64,000 nt of DNA from Pseudomonadota bacterium. GTDB lineage: Bacteria; Myxococcota_A; Polyangia; GCA-2747355. Position numbers and translations under genes: made by a program. Shown here piece by piece: positions 62,284-64,000 of this stretch; the stretch's first letter is position 1, and every line of letters starts with the position of its first letter. The DNA lies in the NCBI GenBank assembly GCA_016711215.1, contig JADJTL010000003.1, positions 434,001 through 498,000 on the forward strand. Reading direction: 5' to 3'. Below the pieces are notes generated by a model. The model was given only the letters and a program-made list of their open reading frames with translations. It searched no databases and was not told the DNA's origin.

Positions 62284-62573
62284 CTCCAGCTACCAAGCTG
62301 CGGCCCCATTGAAGCTCTCCGCGTCGTCGGCGCTGAGGCGCAGCGTCGCGCTTTCCGCAGCTACCAAGCTGCGGCCCCATTGAAGCTAGCAGCGCGCCGT
62401 ACCGCTGTGCCGCGGAGGGGCTCCGACGAATGCTTTCCGCAGCTACCAAGCTGCGGCCCCATTGAACGGGCGCGCTGCACGGAAGCGGGCGGGGGGGCTT
62501 TCCGCACAAGTCCGACGGACGACCGCGCACGAAACGCCTTTCCGCAGCTACCAAGCTGCGGCCCCATTGAAGC
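62284..62573 (+). CRISPR. CRISPR array, leader-distal segment beyond the IS
   Basis: Continuation of the same array: a 5'-truncated repeat (62284-62315), an intact one (62351-62386), one with a changed 3' end (62433-62466, ATTGAAC), a 9-bp stub CTTTCCGCA (62498-62506) and a last intact one (62538-62573). Spacers are 35 bp, 46 bp and two of about 31 bp around the stub. Repeat decay is typical for the old end of an array. Confidence 0.92.
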
Positions 62574-62630
62574 CCACTGTAAGGGAAGGTCGCCGATGGG
62601 CATCGCCCGGACCCAGCCGGGGAGCGGGCC

Positions 62631-62708
62631 GGGGGGGCGGGGGGGGGGGGCGGGGGGCGGGGGGGGCGCGGCGGGGGGGGGCGGGGGGGGGGGGGGGGGG
62701 GGGGGGGG
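62631..62708 (+). repeat. Poly-G tract
   Basis: About 78 bp almost only of G with single C interruptions, ending in 26 consecutive G (62683-62708). It encodes nothing. It could be a real low-complexity or G-quadruplex sequence or an assembly/sequencing artefact at a weak join. Confidence 0.9.
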
Positions 62709-63072
62709 TCGCCGGGCACTCGACGCGTCCGTGAGCGTCGTCGCGCGACCGGCACTGCTTGATTCCGCGGAAGTTTCGCTCGGCGGCATCGGCGAAGCGT
62801 TGCTGGACGTGCTTGTGCAGCGCGCTGCGGTTGCCCTTAAGCGCCAGCACGAAGTCGGCGCCCGCATCGCGCACGGCGGTGGTGACGGCGGCGGTGCAGG
62901 TGTTCGCATCGGCCGTGACCGTGGCGCCGCGAACGTCGAGTATTTGCAGCAGTTCCAGGGCCGCCTCGACCTCGCCACCGGCGCTGGTCCGCTTCAGCCC
63001 AGCATCAACTGTCGCGAGGGGCGCGGTCGCGCTCCCCGTACCCCTGGTGTCGTCGCCGTTGCTGGCGACATG
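62709..63072 (-). pseudogene. ISAs1-family transposase remnant
   Basis: About 120 codons in one minus-strand frame without start or end. They match the middle of ISAs1/H-repeat transposases: LLQILDVRGATVTADANTCT (second catalytic Asp region), RDAGADFVLALKGNRSALH, and DDAHGRVE (the HGRIE glutamate region). The N-terminal part is missing at the 63072 side and the C-terminal part is lost at the poly-G tract. Confidence 0.75.
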
Positions 63073-64000
63073 CTAGGGCGTAGACGCGACTCCTGTGGCG
63101 GTCACGGCCAACCAGACCGTCCGACGCTCTGGGTCGTTGCTGGAGATGGCGAGGCGGGTGCGACGCAGACCGGTTTTCTCCGGGTGCACGGTGATCTCAA
63201 GTGGGATGGACTCACCGGGCTCGATCGGTCTTAAGAAAAGCGAATGGGGCAAGGAGAAGTCCCCAGGGTCGCCGTCTACGAAGCGCATGTCGTGGAGCAT
63301 GAGGGTCATGCTGCCGGCGTTGAACAGGCGCAGCGAAGCCGCCGGCGACTCGCGTCCGAGCGGCACCGACCCGAAGTCGAAGCGGCCCGTGTAAGGATCG
63401 ATCTCGGTGCAGGAGGTGTCGCAGTCCATGATCGCGATCGCGGGCGCCGCCGCCTTGACCGTCAGCTTCTGAAGGTGTGGCTCGCTGATCGCGCCTTCGC
63501 CGTCGCGCGCGCGCACGGTGATGTGAGCTTCGCCGCTCTGCCGTGGCGTGTAGCTGACCGAGGCACTCCGTTGCCAGGTTCCAGCGGCGAAGCTGAGACT
63601 GCCACCCGCTGTGCTGGCCGGATCGAGCTCGTAGCTGTACTCGAGCGAGGTGCCTCCGGTGTCGGCGGCGGTGACCGTGAGGGTCGCTGGCTGCTGCTCG
63701 TAGACGCGTTGCGGCGCGACCGTCAGGCTGGTGATGGTCGGGGGGGCGTTGAGCAGCGTGACGTAGAGGGTAGCCTTGTCGAGGCCGCCGTTGCCGTCGC
63801 TGACGAAGGCGTTGAACGCGACCTGGTCGCCAACGGCTCCGGCACGAAAGGTGTAGACCTGTCCGTCTTTCACCAGCGTTCCGCTGCCCCCAACGAGCTC
63901 GAGCCGGGTCTCGAGGGTGTCGAGCGACCCATCGGGATCGGTCACCGAGAGGGAGATCACGGCGCTGTCGCCGCGCACCACGCTGACGGGTGTTGCCATG
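63073..64000 (-). CDS. Partial surface-type protein with Ig-like and ASH/HYDIN-like domains
   Basis: The C-terminal 308 residues of a gene that probably extends beyond the right edge; Met at 63999 is likely internal. Repeated beta-sandwich modules are visible (SVTDPDGSLDTLETRLELVG, then NAPPTITSLTVAPQRVYEQQ). The last 115 residues (FDFGSVPLGRESPAASLRLF, ISSNDPERRTVWLAVTATG) match the ASH/HYDIN or choice-of-anchor D type. Such proteins are usually exported. Two cysteines in DCDTSC may pair. It ends at TAG 63073, just before the transposase remnant. Confidence 0.7.
   Translation of the reverse strand, partial: MATPVSVVRGDSAVISLSVTDPDGSLDTLETRLELVGGSGTLVKDGQVYTFRAGAVGDQVAFNAFVSDGNGGLDKATLYVTLLNAPPTITSLTVAPQRVYEQQPATLTVTAADTGGTSLEYSYELDPASTAGGSLSFAAGTWQRSASVSYTPRQSGEAHITVRARDGEGAISEPHLQKLTVKAAAPAIAIMDCDTSCTEIDPYTGRFDFGSVPLGRESPAASLRLFNAGSMTLMLHDMRFVDGDPGDFSLPHSLFLRPIEPGESIPLEITVHPEKTGLRRTRLAISSNDPERRTVWLAVTATGVASTP

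Noticed and set aside
62239..63234. 331-codon plus-strand frame with a poly-glycine stretch
   Set aside because: It runs through repeats, the poly-G tract and, antisense, a transposase remnant; no protein family is visible.

Overview
This 64 kb window is very GC-rich, gene-dense chromosomal DNA of a Gram-negative, deltaproteobacterial or Myxococcota-like organism. The inference rests on a Tad pilus locus with a sigma-54 type pilin promoter, multiheme cytochromes with quinol-oxidase-like membrane domains, a Ser/Thr kinase with the HRDISPQN loop common in myxobacteria, a DUF1844 protein, and a Geobacter-like type I-G (formerly I-U) CRISPR-Cas locus. No rRNA or tRNA genes were seen, so species is not assignable. 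Both window edges cut genes.

Layout. 1-6.5 kb (minus): Tad/Flp pilus operon (tadB fragment, cpaF, tadZ, secretin, cpaB, tadE, prepilin peptidase, flp). 6.6-13.7 kb (minus): a ROK sugar kinase fused to an alpha/beta hydrolase, mutM, mnmA, iscS and clpA, the last four tightly overlapped; mnmA and iscS form a tRNA thiolation pair. 14.2-18 kb: a small membrane protein, trmB, and a divergent hisC plus unknown-gene operon. 18.2-25.6 kb: an electron-transfer island with two convergent 11-heme inner-membrane cytochromes and a large decaheme-like lipoprotein. 25.6-39.4 kb: two UvrD-family helicases, a DUF4091 protein with an amino-acid permease, an ExbB-ExbD-ExbD operon, a DUF47/PiT phosphate pair, dnaJ, and a small gene plus DUF1844. 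39.4-46.6 kb (minus): FHA-kinase, archaeal/eukaryotic-type PheRS (pheT, pheS) and argS.

46.8-62.6 kb is the accessory part: a WYL regulator, cas3, csx17, csb1, csb2, an inserted DUF222-HNH endonuclease gene, a cas4-cas1 fusion, cas2, a leader and a CRISPR array. The array is physically split by an IS4-family element (60828-62271) that sits inside one repeat and is flanked by a 10-bp target duplication; its transposase looks frameshifted. The distal array decays, runs into a poly-G tract and an ISAs1-type transposase remnant, and then a partial surface-type protein leaves the window.

The most interesting items are the IS-split CRISPR array, the HNH gene inside the cas operon with in-frame perfect palindromes, the tandemly duplicated translation-start regions in front of both exbD genes, the kinase-hydrolase fusion, the archaeal-type PheRS with a zinc-ribbon-like insert, and the duplicated multiheme lipoprotein with one CX4CH motif. 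All family calls come from reading the sequence; no database search was run.
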